From assembly GCF_904846075.1 (NCBI RefSeq), contig NZ_CAJGZH010000001.1:868001-932000 (forward strand): a stretch of 64,000 nt of DNA. The letters are read 5' to 3'. Below the pieces are notes generated by a model. It saw only the letters and a list, made by a program, of their open reading frames with translations, had not been told where the DNA came from and did no database searches. The stretch comes from Psychrobacter glacincola. GTDB lineage: Bacteria; Pseudomonadota; Gammaproteobacteria; Pseudomonadales; Moraxellaceae. The position numbers and the translations under genes are program-made. This document shows positions 54,574 to 64,000 of this stretch, piece by piece; the first letter of the stretch is position 1; every line of letters begins with the position of its first letter.

Positions 54574-56625
54574 TTAGTCCCTAGACAGTGCTTCAACAGG
54601 ATCTAACTTGGCTGCATTACGTGCTGGTAAAAAGCCGAAGACAACGCCAATCAAGGTTGAACAAATAAAGGCAGCAATGATAGAGGTTGGTGAGTAAATC
54701 ACTTTAAAGCTATCACCAGCAAAATTATTAATGATTTCACCGATAGCAAAGGCCAGTCCAATACCTAATAAGCCGCCCAAAATACAGACGAGTACGGCTT
54801 CTATCAAAAACTGCTGCATGATATCGTTTTGACGAGCCCCAACTGCCATACGTACACCAATTTCATTAGTACGTTCCGTGACCGATACTAGCATAATATT
54901 CATCACACCAATACCACCAACGATCAATGAGATAACAGCAACCGATGAGATGAGCAGTGTCATAGTACCTGTCGTTGATTCAATGGTCTGACGAATAGAA
55001 TCTGAGTTAATAATATTAAAATCATCTTTACCATGGCGACCTTCTATTATGTCGGAAATAGCTGACTCAGCTACACTAGATGAGACACTATCATCTAACA
55101 GTGCTATAAAACTATCAATATTTGCACTACCAGTTATACGTGACATCACAGTGGTATAAGGCATATATATGACGGGTGTCGTGCTACTTGGTCCAAAGCC
55201 ACTGTCGCTTGCCTCAAGGACGCCAACCACTCGTCCAGGCACACTACCGATGAGTATGACTTCTCCGATAGGGTTATCTATATTTGCAAAAAAAGCACTC
55301 TTGGCATTGTCATCGATAATAATATCTTGACTGCGAAGGTCGATACTTTGCGAATCGAAACCTTGACCTAATGCCAGCGTCTCACCAGTGACCTCTAGAT
55401 AATACTCACCAACACCATTGATGGTCGAGTCTTCCTGCACGCTGCGATAGCGTACACTAGAGCTGGTATTGACTTGAGGGCTCACATTGATAACATACGG
55501 TTGACTGCTGACCGCTTCTGCATCTTCTGGTGTGAGGTTGTCGTCATTATATTTACGTCGCGGGTCGCCTCTAGGGTAGCCGTCATTCACTGTTATAGTA
55601 TTGGTTCCTAGCGAGCTAATATTTGCGAGAATTTGCTGCTGAGAGCCTTGACCAAGACCAACGATAGACACAACCGCAGCGATACCGATGATAATGCCTA
55701 ACATGGTCAGCAAGGTGCGCATCTTGTGTGCACGCATGGCAAGTAAGGACATTTTAAAAGCTTCGAGCAAACGATCCACAAAGCTTCCGAAGGCACTTTT
55801 ACGATGTCCACCGAGGATAGATTCTGGGTGTTGAGTTGTCTGTTTATAATGCTCAGTTTTATAATCAGCAATGACGTAGCCATCTTTTAACTCAATAACC
55901 CGTTCGGCTTGAGCCGCAAGTTTGGGATCATGAGTGACCATGATAATGGTATGACCTTTAGCATTTAGATCATGTAAGATCGCCATCACATCTTCGCCAG
56001 ATTTACTATCTAGTGCGCCAGTTGGCTCATCAGCTAAGATGACATCGCCACCATTCATCAGAGCGCGAGCAACAGAAACACGCTGCTGTTGGCCGCCTGA
56101 GAGCTGGCTAGGACGATTATTTACCTTTTCACCAAGACCTAGATCGGTCAAGAGCTTTTCGGCGCGATTGATTCGTGCCTCAGTGTTCATACCAGCATAT
56201 ACGGCAGGGACGGCAACGTTATCTTTAGCGCTAATGTCGCCAAGCAGGTGGTAGCGCTGAAAGATAAAGCCAAAATGCTCTCGGCGTAACTCAGCCAGTT
56301 CATCTGCCTCTAGCTTGTTTGCTGATTGACCATAAATCTTATAGTCACCTGCTGTCGCCTGATCTAAGCAACCCAAGATATTCATTAGTGTAGACTTACC
56401 AGAGCCAGATTGCCCGATAATCGCGACCATTTCACCTTGATTAATCGTTAAATTAACCTCGTGCAATACGCGAATGGTTTGCTCGCCGGCAGCAAACTCT
56501 CGAATAATACCCGACAGCTCCATAATGGGCTTGTCAGCGGTAGCTGCAGTATCATTCGATGAGTCGTTTTCTATCGAAGCGCTAGTGCTGTCGGTCGGCT
56601 GTTTAGCAGATTGAGATATAGTCAT
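54574..56625 (-). CDS. macB: Macrolide-type exporter ATP-binding/permease MacB
   Basis: The protein has an N-terminal ABC domain (Walker [10 protein letters not shown], signature [15 protein letters not shown], Walker [14 protein letters not shown]) and a C-terminal MacB/FtsX permease with four membrane segments around a large periplasmic loop. It pumps substrates (macrolides, lipopeptides, heme precursors in studied cases) out through MacA and a TolC-like porin. The frame is open to TTG 56682; ATG 56625 gives about 683 residues, which is more natural. No tolC gene is adjacent. MacA precedes it by 90 bases. Confidence 0.94.
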   Translation of the reverse strand: MTISQSAKQPTDSTSASIENDSSNDTAATADKPIMELSGIIREFAAGEQTIRVLHEVNLTINQGEMVAIIGQSGSGKSTLMNILGCLDQATAGDYKIYGQSANKLEADELAELRREHFGFIFQRYHLLGDISAKDNVAVPAVYAGMNTEARINRAEKLLTDLGLGEKVNNRPSQLSGGQQQRVSVARALMNGGDVILADEPTGALDSKSGEDVMAILHDLNAKGHTIIMVTHDPKLAAQAERVIELKDGYVIADYKTEHYKQTTQHPESILGGHRKSAFGSFVDRLLEAFKMSLLAMRAHKMRTLLTMLGIIIGIAAVVSIVGLGQGSQQQILANISSLGTNTITVNDGYPRGDPRRKYNDDNLTPEDAEAVSSQPYVINVSPQVNTSSSVRYRSVQEDSTINGVGEYYLEVTGETLALGQGFDSQSIDLRSQDIIIDDNAKSAFFANIDNPIGEVILIGSVPGRVVGVLEASDSGFGPSSTTPVIYMPYTTVMSRITGSANIDSFIALLDDSVSSSVAESAISDIIEGRHGKDDFNIINSDSIRQTIESTTGTMTLLISSVAVISLIVGGIGVMNIMLVSVTERTNEIGVRMAVGARQNDIMQQFLIEAVLVCILGGLLGIGLAFAIGEIINNFAGDSFKVIYSPTSIIAAFICSTLIGVVFGFLPARNAAKLDPVEALSRD

Positions 56626-56715
56626 AGCAATGTCTTTAATCAAAGATAGTGAGTGTCGTGAGAAAAGGGCTAAGTTGCTCAAGCCCTTTCATCGTTAACA
56701 TAGTCAAAGAATTAA

Positions 56716-58056
56716 TTACATCCTTGGAGTACCACCAGGTATACGAGTACGACCACCACCTTTACCTGAAGCATTGGCACTACCTTCGCCGATGATAACC
56801 TGCTCACCTTCTTTTAAACCACTTAAAATCTGCGCATTTACTCGGTTATCAATGCCTACTTCTACTGTGCGAGGTTCTACTGTGCCGTCATCACTTAGTA
56901 CGCGTACAACCTTGCTGGTTTTTGCTTGACCTTCAGTTTGATTTCTCGCGGGTCTTTCTTGTATGGCTGCTGATGGCACAAGCAACGCGTCTTTGGCTTG
57001 ATCGATGATGATATAAATCTGGGCGGTCATATCAATACGAAATAATCGCTCAGGGTTAGCTACTTCAACATAGCCAACATAGTAGATCGCAGAATCGGTT
57101 GAGCTGGTCTTGCTAATTTCCTCAGGTGCCGGCTCAATAGCTGTCAGTGTCGCATCATACTGCTTGTCTGGATTACCGATGATATTAAAGTAGGCGGGCA
57201 TACCAGCATTGACATTGATAACATCGGCTTCGGAGATTTGTGCGTTGATTCTAACAGTAGACAAATCTGCTAAAGTTACGATGGTCGGGGCTGTTTGATT
57301 GGCATTGACCGTCGTGCCTTGCTCTGTGGTCACTGAGACGACAGTACCTGATATTGGTGCGCGAATCGTTGTATAGCTAAGGTCTTCTTGAGCCGTTGCG
57401 ACATTGGTTTGAGACTTTCGTAATGCTGCTTGTTGGCTATTAATGTTTGCAGTGGCTGTTGCAATGGCGGCTTTTGCCGTATCAATAGCAGCGCGTGCAT
57501 TGGCGACCGCTGCCTGCGCTGTTTGAACTTTTGTTGCCTGTGTATCGTAATCCTGTTGTGATATCGCATCGATAGCGAGTAGTCCTTGCAGGCGTGCAAA
57601 ATCAGACTGTGCTTGTTTAAGCTCAGACTGACGGCTGGCAAGATCAGCATAAGCACTTTTTAGACTAGCTTGTTTGCTTAACGATTCTGCTTGCGCACTT
57701 TGTAGCGCGGCTTCGCTTTGCTCAAGGCTGGCTTGTTCATTGCTCAGGCTGTTCTTCTGAGTCACTTGATCAATCTGTGCAATCAAATCGCCTTGTTTCA
57801 CCTCGTCACCCACTTCTACATAGAGGTTTGTGACCTCACCAGAAACCTGTGCACCGACATCAACGGTATTAAGTGCTTTAACTTTACCTGATGCCATGAC
57901 ATTGTTTTCGATATCACCAACCTCAACAGGTGCGGTTAAATAACTGGGTTTTTCTTCTTCTGGTTTTAAAAAAGTATAGGCCAAAGCCCCTAATGCTACG
58001 ATGATTAAGGCGATGACACCCCATTTGATAGCAGACTTTTTGCTTATTTTGCGCAT
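56716..58056 (-). CDS. macA: Periplasmic adaptor MacA
   Basis: The 446-residue membrane-fusion protein has an N-terminal anchor (about 10-30), a biotinyl-lipoyl half (VDVGAQVSGEVTNLYVEVGD), a long coiled coil (about 100-215, rich in Ala/Gln with SLEQSEAALQSAQAES), the second lipoyl half (TIRAPISGTVVS) and a beta-barrel. The C-terminus is glycine-rich. It bridges MacB and an outer-membrane channel. It is the first gene of the macAB operon. Confidence 0.94.
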   Translation of the reverse strand: MRKISKKSAIKWGVIALIIVALGALAYTFLKPEEEKPSYLTAPVEVGDIENNVMASGKVKALNTVDVGAQVSGEVTNLYVEVGDEVKQGDLIAQIDQVTQKNSLSNEQASLEQSEAALQSAQAESLSKQASLKSAYADLASRQSELKQAQSDFARLQGLLAIDAISQQDYDTQATKVQTAQAAVANARAAIDTAKAAIATATANINSQQAALRKSQTNVATAQEDLSYTTIRAPISGTVVSVTTEQGTTVNANQTAPTIVTLADLSTVRINAQISEADVINVNAGMPAYFNIIGNPDKQYDATLTAIEPAPEEISKTSSTDSAIYYVGYVEVANPERLFRIDMTAQIYIIIDQAKDALLVPSAAIQERPARNQTEGQAKTSKVVRVLSDDGTVEPRTVEVGIDNRVNAQILSGLKEGEQVIIGEGSANASGKGGGRTRIPGGTPRM

Positions 58057-58291
58057 GACAACAATCCAATTACAATTAAATCAAGTGTAGATATAGTAGA
58101 GACTTCACCTGCAAAAGGGAACGGAAATTAGTTTACGAAAGGTTAAGGTGGTTTTTATGGAAGGAGACCAAGCACTGCGCTGAAAGTTATCAAAATTAAA
58201 TTTTAGATAGGATGCCATCATAATAGGAGGGGATTAAAAATCGACTACGCAAGTAATGAAGACGTTGACGTATACTAAGAAAAATTGCTAT
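58057..58291 (-). other. macA upstream region
   Basis: This 235-base gap between holA and macA on the same strand should hold the macAB promoter; no strong terminator for the leuS-lptE-holA operon is evident. Confidence 0.35.
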
Positions 58292-59368
58292 TTATCGTGC
58301 AGTAAATAGCCGCTTACCTGATAACTCAAGCGCTGCTTGCAATAATAACTCCCACGCTGGCTGACGCACGAGGCCTTTGATGGCTTGGTCACATTTATAA
58401 AGCAGGGCAGGCCATTCAGCCGTTTGCGCTTTTGACTGGCGACGGCAAGCTTGCTGGTACAACCCTTGTTTGCTACGCCAAATACCAAGCGCTTGCGGAT
58501 CTTGCCCATCCATTAACTGCATAATTTGTCGCATGTCTTTACTAACCGCCCATAATACCAAGGTGGTTGGCTCGTCGGTGGCTTTCAGCTGAAACATGAT
58601 TTTAGCGACTTGCGCGCTGTTACCGGCAAGCATGGCATCCGATAAATCAAAGACGCTAAATTGTGCATCACTGACCAACGCGGCTTGTAGATCCTTAATG
58701 TCTAAGGCAACATTGTTCGGGAGTTGTGTAGAGTGATCAGCCTGTTGACTAGCCTCAATATTCTTAGCGACTAACTGCGGCGCAAATAAGTAGGAGAGCC
58801 GCCATAAGGTCTGATAAGCGCTTAGCAGATGGTGCTCAGTATGCGACATAAGCAGCTGCCACGCCTCTTGAGACAGCCGTAAACCAAACTGCTGAGCTTG
58901 TATTTGCAGTAGCTGCTGTCGTTGCTGCTCATTATATAAATTGCAATCAATGACATGACCATATTGAGCAAATGGCGTAAACCACTTGCTGCTTTGCGCT
59001 CGTTTGTCTTGCTTGGGCGTGAGCCATAATAAGCTATGACTGTGCGTCCCTGTTTGAGCTTCAACGGCAAAGCGCTCAAGCTCAGTGATGACCGCCTTGT
59101 CAGGCTTATGGTTACCCGTCACGATGAGTGCACTGGCATCATCAAATAAAGACTGGCTACCAAGCTCTGACAATACTTCTTGCCAGCTTTTGACCGATAT
59201 CAGCTCAATACGCTTAATCGCGTAATTCTGCGCGCGCCAATGTGGGCGCAGTGCATCGATGAGCCATTGACTGAGTAGTGGCTCATCACCATGCGCCAGC
59301 CACAAGCCCGCGACTGCAACGGAAGGCTGTAGTAGCTTTGGATAGGCTTGTATAAAGGTATCTTGCAT
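58292..59368 (-). CDS. holA: DNA polymerase III delta subunit
   Basis: The 358-residue protein fits HolA: WLAHGDEPLLSQWLIDALR at the start, then VSLxxQSLFDDASALIV-type text (LGSQSLFDDASALIVTG), VFDLSDAMLAGN, and LWAVSKDMRQIMQL in the C-terminal part. It opens the sliding clamp as part of the clamp loader. It is the last gene of leuS-lptE-holA, 58 bases after lptE. Confidence 0.93.
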   Translation of the reverse strand: MQDTFIQAYPKLLQPSVAVAGLWLAHGDEPLLSQWLIDALRPHWRAQNYAIKRIELISVKSWQEVLSELGSQSLFDDASALIVTGNHKPDKAVITELERFAVEAQTGTHSHSLLWLTPKQDKRAQSSKWFTPFAQYGHVIDCNLYNEQQRQQLLQIQAQQFGLRLSQEAWQLLMSHTEHHLLSAYQTLWRLSYLFAPQLVAKNIEASQQADHSTQLPNNVALDIKDLQAALVSDAQFSVFDLSDAMLAGNSAQVAKIMFQLKATDEPTTLVLWAVSKDMRQIMQLMDGQDPQALGIWRSKQGLYQQACRRQSKAQTAEWPALLYKCDQAIKGLVRQPAWELLLQAALELSGKRLFTAR

Positions 59369-59426
59369 AGGGTAATAAGTACACAGATTGATGAAAATAA
59401 ACGTGGAATGTGTTACGCATTATAAG

Positions 59427-60146
59427 TTATGGGTTTGGCACTACCACCGCGATCGATGTTGAGCCATTACCGCTTTGCACAGATTGTCTGACTCCAGAAG
59501 AGCTGACCTTTGGTAGGGAGATGGCGACATATTGATCAGTAATTCGGCGTGCTAAACTGTCATAGAGCCAGTCACGAATTTGATCGCCTTGCTGATCATC
59601 AGTGCTCACCGACGCTTCATTATATTGATAGCTACGCTCGACTTGGATAGGGTTGCTTAGCGTAATTGGTTTGCCATTTTCCATGGTCTGATAGCTGACA
59701 TCTGCTGAAAGTACCAAGCGTATCTCTGTCAAGACACCGACCAGCTCATAACGCTTAAAACGGACGTTACTGATGGTGATAGCGGCAATGGGTGCAGCAC
59801 TTGCTTGTTTGTTATTGTTCGCAACATCAGCTGCTGTCATGTTGTCAATGACATCAACACCTAAAGTTTTTAGGCGTCTTGTCAATGGCAGCTTAAGCGG
59901 AAATGAGGTGCGATTGTCTTCGAGAATCACGGCTGTTTTGGCGACATCAAGCAGCATCGGCGCATCATAGCCACGCAGTTGAAAGCCGCAGCCACTAATA
60001 GCTGCCGTTGCACCTAGTAGCGCAAACATTGGCAGGGCAGTCAGAAAAGCCGCCGCCAGTTTTTGTCCGCTTGATTTTTTAGCAAAAGCGTCTTTTTTGC
60101 TTAAGCTGGCTTTGGGTGACTGACCTGCTCGATATTTATACGACAT
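59427..60146 (-). CDS. lptE: LPS-assembly lipoprotein LptE
   Basis: The 239-residue protein has a longer-than-usual basic N-terminus (about 30 residues), a hydrophobic signal and the lipobox ISGC followed by GFQLRGYDAP, the LptE start. It plugs the LptD barrel and guides LPS to the outer leaflet. The position between leuS and holA is the conserved gammaproteobacterial order. The Cys should be lipidated. Confidence 0.93.
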   Translation of the reverse strand: MSYKYRAGQSPKASLSKKDAFAKKSSGQKLAAAFLTALPMFALLGATAAISGCGFQLRGYDAPMLLDVAKTAVILEDNRTSFPLKLPLTRRLKTLGVDVIDNMTAADVANNNKQASAAPIAAITISNVRFKRYELVGVLTEIRLVLSADVSYQTMENGKPITLSNPIQVERSYQYNEASVSTDDQQGDQIRDWLYDSLARRITDQYVAISLPKVSSSGVRQSVQSGNGSTSIAVVVPNP

Positions 60147-60219
60147 AATCGCTATCCTAATATTATAAAAAGGCTCAGACTAATCATTAAACTAATAAAA
60201 AGTACTGAGCCTAAAAAAT

Positions 60220-62907
60220 CTAGCCTACCACCACGATGTTTACCAGCTTATTAGGGACGACGATTTCTTTTTTGATGTCGCCAGTCAAGAATTTTGCCAC
60301 ACTTTCTATTGAACGTGCTTGTGCTTTTAGCTGTTCTGGATCGCTATTTGGGGCTACGTCCATTTTACCGCGCATTTTACCATTGACCTGTACCACCATC
60401 GTGATCATATCTTGTACCAGAGCATTTTTATCAACTTCTGGATAATTCAAGGTAATGGTATCTAAACCCAATTGCTCAAGTAAATGTTCACCAATGTGCG
60501 GCGCATATACGGATAGCATAATCAGCAGATCCGTCAATGCCTCATGCTGTACCTGTAGGTCTTGCTTGCTATTGCCCTTAAAGCCAGTCAGCTCGTTGGC
60601 AAGCTCCATCAAACTTGATACAGGCGTGTTCAATGCCAAACGATCACCCAAATCACTATCAATTTTAGCAATGGTTTCATGAGTTTTACGGCGTAAGTTT
60701 TTGGCTTCTTTGCTTAAGCCATCAGTGCTCAAAGCTTCATTGTTCAGCGTCTCGATACTTAGGTTCGCGGCAGTAAGCGCATGCATGTGTTCAGTAGCAA
60801 TACGCCATACTTTTTTGACGAAGTTATAAGGGCCTTTGAGCGCATCATCTGACCATTCTAGCGTTTGATCCGCAGGCGCGGTGAAGAGCGTATAGAGACG
60901 AACGGTATCAGCGCCGTATTTATCGATGGTAATTTGCGGATCGACACCGTTATTTTTTGACTTAGACATTTTTTCGATTTTGCCAATGGTCACCGGCTGC
61001 CCATCAGATTTTAAGATGGCTTTAATCGGTTGACCACGTTCGTCATAGTCGATATCAATGTCTTCTGCAAAATAGTACGTGGTACTGCCATCCGCATTTA
61101 GGCGATAGAATGTCCCTGCCAATACCATGCCTTGCGTCATCAAATTAGCAAATGGCTCATTTCCTGACACCAAGTCTTCATCACGCATCAGTTTATGGAA
61201 GAAGCGTGCATAAAGTAGATGCATTACCGCATGCTCAACACCGCCGATGTATTGATCGACAGGCAGCCACTTATTGGCGGCAGATTTGTTGACCATGCTT
61301 TGCGCATCATTTGGGCTTGCAAAGCGTGCATAGTACCAGCTTGATTCCACAAAGGTATCAAAGGTATCAGTCTCGCGCTCAGCAGGATTACCGCATTTAG
61401 GACATGTCGTATTGACAAACTCTGGAATGTTTTTTAACGGATTTCCGCGACCATCAGGAACGACATCAGTCGGTAAGACAACGGGCAAATCTTGCTCTTC
61501 GACAGGTACGGTACCGCAATGCTCACAGTTTACCATTGGGATAGGACAGCCCCAATAACGCTGGCGAGAAACCCCCCAATCACGGAGACGGTATTGGATT
61601 TTTTTCTTAGCAAGCTCTTGTGGTTCTAGTTTGGTCAGCATCGCTTCAAATGCTTGCTCAAAGTCTAGCCCGTCAAATTCGCCTGAATTGATTAGAGTAT
61701 TGCGTTCAGTATAAGCACGATTAATCTCAGTATCGTTCGCCTTTGCATCTGCTTCTAACGCATCGAAATAGCCGACAGGGATATCGATGACTTGTTTAAT
61801 CGGTAAGCTGTATTTAATCGCAAACTCATAATCACGCTCATCATGAGCAGGGACAGCCATCACCGCACCTGAGCCGTAGCTCATGAGTACATAGTTGGCA
61901 ACCCATACTGGCACTTCTTCGCCAGTAAGTGGGTGCGTGACCGTAAGACCAGTAGCCATGCCGATTTTTTCAGCTTTAGCTAGGTCTGCTTCTGCAACTG
62001 AGCCTTTTTTGCAAAGCGCACAGAATTGCGCAATTGCTTCATCATGCTCAGCCGCATACTGCGCTAGCGGATGTTCGGCTGCGACCGCCACATAAGTCAC
62101 ACCCATCAAAGTATCAGGGCGAGTAGTGAACACATCTAACGTATTGGTCTCGCCAGCAAGCTCATAAGGGAAGTGTGCTTCCATGCCTGCGCTACGACCA
62201 ATCCAGTTGCGCTGCATGGTCAATACTTCTGATGGCCAGTGACCTTCTAATTGGTCTAAGTCATCAAGTAATTCGTCAGCATAATCAGTGATATTAAAGT
62301 AATACATCGGAATGTCGCGCTTTTCGACCGCAGCGCCACTACGCCAGCCTTTACCATCGATGACTTGCTCGTTGGCTAAGACGGTATTATCAACAGGATC
62401 CCAGTTGACGGTCGACAGTTTTTTGTAGACCAAGCCTTTTTTGTATAGCTGTAAAAACAACCACTGTTCCCACTGATAATACTCTGGGCTGCAAGTAGCA
62501 AATTCACGTGACCAGTCGATAGATAGCCCTAGCAATTTAAGCTGCGCGCGCATGCTGTCAATATTGGCAAACGTCCATTTGGCAGGTGGAGTCTGGTTGG
62601 CAATCGCCGCGTTTTCTGCTGGCAAGCCAAAACCATCCCAGCCCATAGGCTGCATGACTTCATAGCCCTTGAGGCGATAGTAACGGCTCAATACATCAGA
62701 AATCGTATAGTTACGCACGTGACCCATATGCAGCTTACCGCTTGGGTAAGGGAACATCGACAGCATATAGCGACTTGGCTTATCGCTTGGCTCATTGCTC
62801 ACTTCAAAGCGTTTGTCAGTTGCCCATTTGGCTTGCTGCGCCGCTTCTATCGCTTGTGGGTTATAATGATTGTTTTCAGCTTGGTCAGATGTCACAGTAT
62901 TGCTCAT
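60220..62907 (-). CDS. leuS: Leucyl-tRNA synthetase
   Basis: The protein of about 895 residues has the HIGH motif in [16 protein letters not shown], the editing domain ([14 protein letters not shown]), a zinc ribbon CPKCGN, and KMSKS in [15 protein letters not shown]. It charges tRNA-Leu. The frame is open to 63015, but ATG 62907 gives the family start MSNTV...YNPQAIE. It heads the leuS-lptE-holA operon. Confidence 0.98.
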   Translation of the reverse strand: MSNTVTSDQAENNHYNPQAIEAAQQAKWATDKRFEVSNEPSDKPSRYMLSMFPYPSGKLHMGHVRNYTISDVLSRYYRLKGYEVMQPMGWDGFGLPAENAAIANQTPPAKWTFANIDSMRAQLKLLGLSIDWSREFATCSPEYYQWEQWLFLQLYKKGLVYKKLSTVNWDPVDNTVLANEQVIDGKGWRSGAAVEKRDIPMYYFNITDYADELLDDLDQLEGHWPSEVLTMQRNWIGRSAGMEAHFPYELAGETNTLDVFTTRPDTLMGVTYVAVAAEHPLAQYAAEHDEAIAQFCALCKKGSVAEADLAKAEKIGMATGLTVTHPLTGEEVPVWVANYVLMSYGSGAVMAVPAHDERDYEFAIKYSLPIKQVIDIPVGYFDALEADAKANDTEINRAYTERNTLINSGEFDGLDFEQAFEAMLTKLEPQELAKKKIQYRLRDWGVSRQRYWGCPIPMVNCEHCGTVPVEEQDLPVVLPTDVVPDGRGNPLKNIPEFVNTTCPKCGNPAERETDTFDTFVESSWYYARFASPNDAQSMVNKSAANKWLPVDQYIGGVEHAVMHLLYARFFHKLMRDEDLVSGNEPFANLMTQGMVLAGTFYRLNADGSTTYYFAEDIDIDYDERGQPIKAILKSDGQPVTIGKIEKMSKSKNNGVDPQITIDKYGADTVRLYTLFTAPADQTLEWSDDALKGPYNFVKKVWRIATEHMHALTAANLSIETLNNEALSTDGLSKEAKNLRRKTHETIAKIDSDLGDRLALNTPVSSLMELANELTGFKGNSKQDLQVQHEALTDLLIMLSVYAPHIGEHLLEQLGLDTITLNYPEVDKNALVQDMITMVVQVNGKMRGKMDVAPNSDPEQLKAQARSIESVAKFLTGDIKKEIVVPNKLVNIVVVG

Positions 62908-63133
62908 AGTTGGCTCGAGATTGATTAATACGAATAAATTGGGTGAAATTTCACAATGCCATAGCATAGCGTAATTTGGCGAAAATTGCGACGATATGAT
63001 AGGGCGTTTGCGCATGACGAAGAATACAAATTTGAAAATTTGAGCGGGTTTTTAATGTTTTGGTTATCATAAACCAAATACCCATAGGCTTAGGTATAAT
63101 AAACAGAATAATGATCATTGATTTGGAGTTTTT
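62908..63133. promoter_or_regulatory. Divergent leuS / arsC-like promoter region with two dyads
   Basis: TATAAT at 63095-63100 is a likely -10 box for the arsC-like gene. Two dyads are visible: CAAATTT-GA-AAATTTG (63027-63042, perfect) and TTTGGTT-N6-AACCAAA (63059-63078, perfect). The second lies where a repressor would block the -35 site. Confidence 0.5.
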
Positions 63134-63505
63134 ATGACCATCACTATTTACGGTATCAAATCGTGCAGCACCATGAAAAAAGCCTTTACCAAACTAGACG
63201 AGCTAGGTGTCAGCTATGATTTTCATGATTATAAAAAACGTGGTATCGATAAAGAAGCAGTACAGCGCTGGGTAAATGAGCTAGGTATTGATAAAGTACT
63301 GAACAAGCGTGGCACCACATGGCGCAAGCTGACCGACGAGCAAAAGCAATCAGCAGATGCCAATATAGATAACGCGATTGACCTGCTAGTAGAGAATACC
63401 AGTATGATTAAGCGTCCGATAGTTGAAGGTGAGCTGACTGATAAAAATAAGATTATATTACTATGCGGTTATGATGAAGCTGAGTTTGATAAAGTTTTTT
63501 CGTAA
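63134..63505 (+). CDS. ArsC-family reductase (YffB/Spx-like)
   Basis: The 123-residue thioredoxin-fold protein begins ITIYGIKSCSTMKKAFTKL. It has a single N-terminal Cys (Cys-Ser-Thr-Met, no CxxC) and the KRPIVEGE cis-Pro stretch of the ArsC/YffB group. YffB-like proteins are glutathione-dependent thiol reductases of unclear substrate. TTGGAG precedes ATG 63134. Confidence 0.9.
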   Translation: MTITIYGIKSCSTMKKAFTKLDELGVSYDFHDYKKRGIDKEAVQRWVNELGIDKVLNKRGTTWRKLTDEQKQSADANIDNAIDLLVENTSMIKRPIVEGELTDKNKIILLCGYDEAEFDKVFS

Positions 63506-63526
63506 AAGAATACGGCTATCATCAAT

Positions 63527-63563
63527 AAAGCCCGAGCTAAGAACCTCTTAGCTCGGGCTTTAT
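63527..63563. terminator. Bidirectional terminator
   Basis: A 16-bp stem AAAGCCCGAGCTAAGA and its complement with a 3-base loop. It overlaps the 3' end of the small membrane protein gene, whose last codons lie in the stem. Confidence 0.92.
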
Positions 63564-63770
63564 AACACCTAAAAGAAACCAAATCACACTTGCGAGCCAT
63601 ATAAGCAAGACGTAAAAGCGAATTTGTTCAGCATTCCAATCTAGTGCAAACCAATCAATGAGGAAAAATGACTTCCACCCTTCTATCCATTTTGCGCCAC
63701 CATAGCCAATAATCCACCAGCAGTACAAGCTTTCTAAGATAAAAAGTAGACACCAGAGCCACAATGCCAT
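63537..63770 (-). CDS. Small Trp-rich membrane protein
   Basis: The 77-residue protein has two hydrophobic segments (about 2-22 and 50-68) and about nine Trp residues. I do not recognise the family. ATG 63770 lies 12 bases after the argB stop with an AGGAG ribosome-binding site inside the argB 3' end, so it is co-transcribed with argB. Its C-terminal codons form half of the terminator stem. Confidence 0.75.
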   Translation of the reverse strand: MALWLWCLLFILESLYCWWIIGYGGAKWIEGWKSFFLIDWFALDWNAEQIRFYVLLIWLASVIWFLLGVIKPELRGS

Positions 63771-63782
63771 GATTTACTCCTG

Positions 63783-64000
<218 letters not shown>

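Overview
The window looks like chromosomal DNA of a Moraxellaceae gammaproteobacterium, most likely Psychrobacter. The reasons are moderate-to-low GC, the Pseudomonas-type pyrB-pyrC' pair, the leuS-lptE-holA order, a three-gene proton-translocating transhydrogenase, wrbA followed by a DUF2069 gene, and the style of the proteins overall. The genus is inferred from gene content and protein feel, not from a database search. Most of the window is housekeeping sequence in short operons separated by clear intrinsic terminators.

Region by region. 1-4.4 kb: a small membrane protein, a CspA-type cold-shock gene with a long leader, a DUF421 membrane protein, and etfBA. 4.4-9.7 kb: a SpoU-family RNA methyltransferase and fbp on the minus strand, then pyrB, a catalytically degenerate dihydroorotase (pyrC') and a DUF2127 membrane protein. 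9.7-18 kb, minus strand: a CPA1 Na+/H+ antiporter, a DUF2254 membrane protein, a very large M66-type metalloprotease lipoprotein with a Pro/Thr repeat stalk and a ricin-type lectin tail, and a YihY-family membrane protein. 18-25 kb: wrbA, a DUF2069 gene, a DUF3108 protein, groESL behind a near-consensus sigma-32 promoter, and an orphan formyltransferase/beta-propeller gene. 25-35 kb: yaaA, pntAA-pntAB-pntB, a thioesterase, iscX, a GyrI-like protein, dapE, a 2OG-Fe(II) oxygenase, rlmJ and pssA.

35.2-41.3 kb is a complete rRNA operon: tandem promoters, 16S, tRNA-Ile(GAT), tRNA-Ala(TGC), 23S, 5S and a terminator. The long complementary arms that form the 16S and 23S processing stems are visible. 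Directly downstream (41.4-45.1 kb) lies an AT-rich accessory block. It holds an unknown ORF, a frameshifted glutathione S-transferase, a small membrane protein, and a tightly coupled pair: a HEPN-type (TIGR02391-like) protein followed by a zinc-ribbon/RES-domain protein. That pair is the best candidate in the window for an undescribed defence or toxin system.

45.2-64 kb returns to core genes: an OsmC protein, a flavodoxin-like protein, a DUF938 methyltransferase, ppc, a periplasmic dienelactone-hydrolase-like protein, a large-subunit catalase, an MBL-fold hydrolase, tRNA-Lys, macAB, leuS-lptE-holA, an ArsC/YffB-like protein, a small membrane protein and the 3' end of argB, cut by the window edge.

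Functional themes are energy and redox metabolism (ETF, transhydrogenase, WrbA, catalase, YaaA), pyrimidine and central carbon metabolism (pyrB, fbp, ppc), envelope biogenesis (pssA, lptE, macAB, surface protease), and translation (rRNA, leuS, RNA methyltransferases).
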